A model generated the notes under the pieces. That model was not told the DNA's origin. It saw nothing but the letters and a program-made list of their open reading frames with translations, and did no database searches. A stretch of DNA of 64,000 nucleotides, from NCBI RefSeq assembly GCF_014076495.1, contig NZ_CP043575.1:682001-746000 (forward strand), in the 5' to 3' direction. The first letter of the stretch is position 1, and every line of letters starts with the position of its first letter. Below, in pieces: positions 62,447 through 64,000 of this stretch. The stretch comes from Comamonas koreensis (GTDB taxonomy: Bacteria > Pseudomonadota > Gammaproteobacteria > Burkholderiales > Burkholderiaceae_C). Made by a program: the position numbers and the translations under genes.

Positions 62447-64000
62447 ATGTTTAAGTTTTCAGGTCAAAAAATAATAAAATCATCATTTGGCATGATTAAT
62501 CATGCTGTGGCCGCAAGCATGACCGTATTTATTGGGGTGTTTTGCTGTCTGCTAACTGTGTTTTGTATTTCCATCTATGGAAATTCAATCATCAACGATA
62601 TGGCATTGAATGGTATCGATGTCAAATCCTATGCCATATCTGGACTGATCGTTGCAGTGTTCTTGGGTACTTTGTATATTTTTACCAAGAGAAAAAGGCA
62701 TATAAACCCAAGGCTATTTATTGCTGCATCGGTTTTATTGTCTTTCGGTATTCAGTGCATCTATTACAAGCTGGTACATGCAAGCTGGGTCAGCGATTTC
62801 CAACATATGTGGAATCTCTCTGGGGTATTGGCGGCAGAAGGCCGTTTTATTCCCAATGATATCTACGAGCAACGTATACTTCCTATCTTGTTGCCCCTGG
62901 TATATATTTTTGGCAACCATCCCATGGTGGTGCCGATCTCTAATGCATTGTTTCTGATCTGCATCATGCTGATGGGTTACAGCATTCTGCAGAAAACACA
63001 TGGCCATTATTCGGCGCAGATCTTCACAATTTTGTGGCTGGCTTGTGCCGAGCCACTTTTCTCGCTCAAAATACCGACCCATGATTTGTGGGGGTTGTTT
63101 ATATTTGTATGCATCTCCTTGTGCATTGTTGTGTTCTTCCAGAGAAAGAAAAAGTCCATCACGTTTCTCTTGGGTATGGCTCTGGTCTCTGGGGTGCTGT
63201 GCATCATTCTTGATATTCAGCGAGAGTTAGGTGGCATGGTGATCGTAGCTTGGGCGGTGTCACTGTCTATTTATACGGTCAGAAATCAATTAGACCAGCC
63301 CCGTTCTGGAGATAACAAATACCTATGGGGCATGTTCGCCGTTGCGGGTGTTGTGTTTCTGGTGGGAGGTTTGGTTCTCAAAAGCAGCCATGTGATCGTC
63401 AGTTCTGACGGACTGAATTATTTAAAATATCTGCGCCTGGCATCTTTGTCTCCTGGCTTTTCACCAGGAAGCTACGCTTATGCCAATGAGTTTGGTACCT
63501 ATCTTCTCAAGGATTTGTCACCTGATGCCCAAAAAGACACCGCGCAGTCCCTCGTGCTTTCTGATTCCATCGTGCAGCCAGAGTTCAGGGTATCCGGAAT
63601 CATATATAAAACGGCGCAATTGGCGTATCTGGGTGGTCAGCATTATTTCTACCAAAATGGTATGGAGCTAGAGTCACCAATTTTGTTAAAAAATATTGCC
63701 AATTACAATAAAATAATATCAATAATAATTTGCGTTTTACTGATGGTAAAATTAAAATCAGCGTTGGATAGAGATCGGGAAATTTCAACCATTTTCTCTT
63801 TGTCCGTGCTATGCATCTTGATCGGGGCCTTGACAACTGTTGGGGAAATCCAGCCGAGGTATCTCTTCCCATTTTGGTTTTTCAGCGCTGTGGTGATCGC
63901 ATCGCAGTTCCGGCTGGCACCGCTGCCGACTCCTGCCGCATTCAGCTGGGGGGCTACAGTGCAAGTGGGATGCGCCATCATATTGGTGGGTGCTGCAACG
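62447..64000 (+). CDS. polytopic GT-C-like membrane protein, 3' end outside window
   Basis: An uninterrupted frame of 518 codons runs from ATG 62447 to the window end. The product has many membrane helices (MTVFIGVFCCLLTVFCISIY, ISGLIVAVFLGTLYIF, ILLPLVYIFGNHPMVV, IFVCISLCIVVFF). The first large loop after helix three has SWVSDFQHMWNLSGVL with Asp117, where GT-C glycosyltransferases have their catalytic Asp. A late block EIQPRYLFPFWFF resembles the C-terminal part of GT39-like families. A polyprenyl-phosphate-sugar glycosyltransferase is the best guess. It is markedly AT-rich against the first 50 kb. A polymerase or other membrane protein cannot be ruled out. Confidence 0.7.
   Translation, partial: MFKFSGQKIIKSSFGMINHAVAASMTVFIGVFCCLLTVFCISIYGNSIINDMALNGIDVKSYAISGLIVAVFLGTLYIFTKRKRHINPRLFIAASVLLSFGIQCIYYKLVHASWVSDFQHMWNLSGVLAAEGRFIPNDIYEQRILPILLPLVYIFGNHPMVVPISNALFLICIMLMGYSILQKTHGHYSAQIFTILWLACAEPLFSLKIPTHDLWGLFIFVCISLCIVVFFQRKKKSITFLLGMALVSGVLCIILDIQRELGGMVIVAWAVSLSIYTVRNQLDQPRSGDNKYLWGMFAVAGVVFLVGGLVLKSSHVIVSSDGLNYLKYLRLASLSPGFSPGSYAYANEFGTYLLKDLSPDAQKDTAQSLVLSDSIVQPEFRVSGIIYKTAQLAYLGGQHYFYQNGMELESPILLKNIANYNKIISIIICVLLMVKLKSALDRDREISTIFSLSVLCILIGALTTVGEIQPRYLFPFWFFSAVVIASQFRLAPLPTPAAFSWGATVQVGCAIILVGAAT

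Overview
The window looks like a chromosomal segment of a betaproteobacterium of the family Comamonadaceae (Comamonas or Delftia type). This is inferred from the high GC, the gene complement (KsgA/SurA/LptD next to an AmgK-like kinase, fused malic enzyme, IclR regulators beside ABC importers) and the style of the protein sequences; no rRNA or tRNA was found that could settle it. About 58 genes are supported, most of them closely packed.

Layout. 1-5.5 kb: a frameshifted periplasmic rhodanese, a YeeE/YedE sulfur transporter, a two-domain methylglyoxal-synthase protein, a VOC (glyoxalase-fold) protein and a PhoD phosphatase. 5.8-9.8 kb: a beta-alanine operon (omega-aminotransferase plus acylating semialdehyde dehydrogenase) followed by an IclR regulator. 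9.9-18.8 kb: an M20 carbamoylase/allantoate-hydrolase type enzyme divergent from a five-gene oligopeptide-type ABC importer, an amidase and a ureidoglycolate lyase. Together these look like uptake and breakdown of a carbamoylated or ureide compound, possibly feeding beta-alanine into the neighbouring operon. 18.9-30.7 kb: a lipoprotein, an unknown anchored protein, fused malic enzyme, a barnase/barstar pair, then the outer-membrane and ribosome set ksgA-surA-lptD (minus strand) divergent from an AmgK-like kinase and rsmE. 31-36.9 kb: an IclR regulator with a strong palindromic operator, a polar amino-acid ABC importer, and hutD-hutF-hutG, the end of histidine degradation via formylglutamate. 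37-43 kb: an FAD-linked oxidase, an ammonium transporter with a small unknown gene, and an aminotransferase-led operon. 43-48.9 kb: a PepSY protein, transketolase, a DPM1-like glycosyltransferase, GAPDH and an OsmC-like protein.

At 48.9 and 50.6 kb lie two copies of a short repeat with imperfect 19-bp terminal inverted repeats, each starting at a stop codon. They flank an 80-residue unknown protein and a pirin gene. DinG follows. From 53.2 kb to the end runs a surface-polysaccharide locus: DUF2304 protein, ManC, the O-antigen-type ABC exporter Wzm/Wzt, a two-headed glycosyltransferase with a coiled-coil linker, the UDP-GlcNAc 2-epimerase WecB, a GT4 glycosyltransferase and a large polytopic GT-C-like membrane protein cut by the window end. 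Its AT content rises sharply in places (inside wzm and after 62.35 kb), which suggests horizontal acquisition. The strongest candidates for new biology are the tandem methylglyoxal-synthase protein, the MITE-like repeats at stop codons, the overlapping operator palindromes of the hut regulator, and the coiled-coil two-headed glycosyltransferase.
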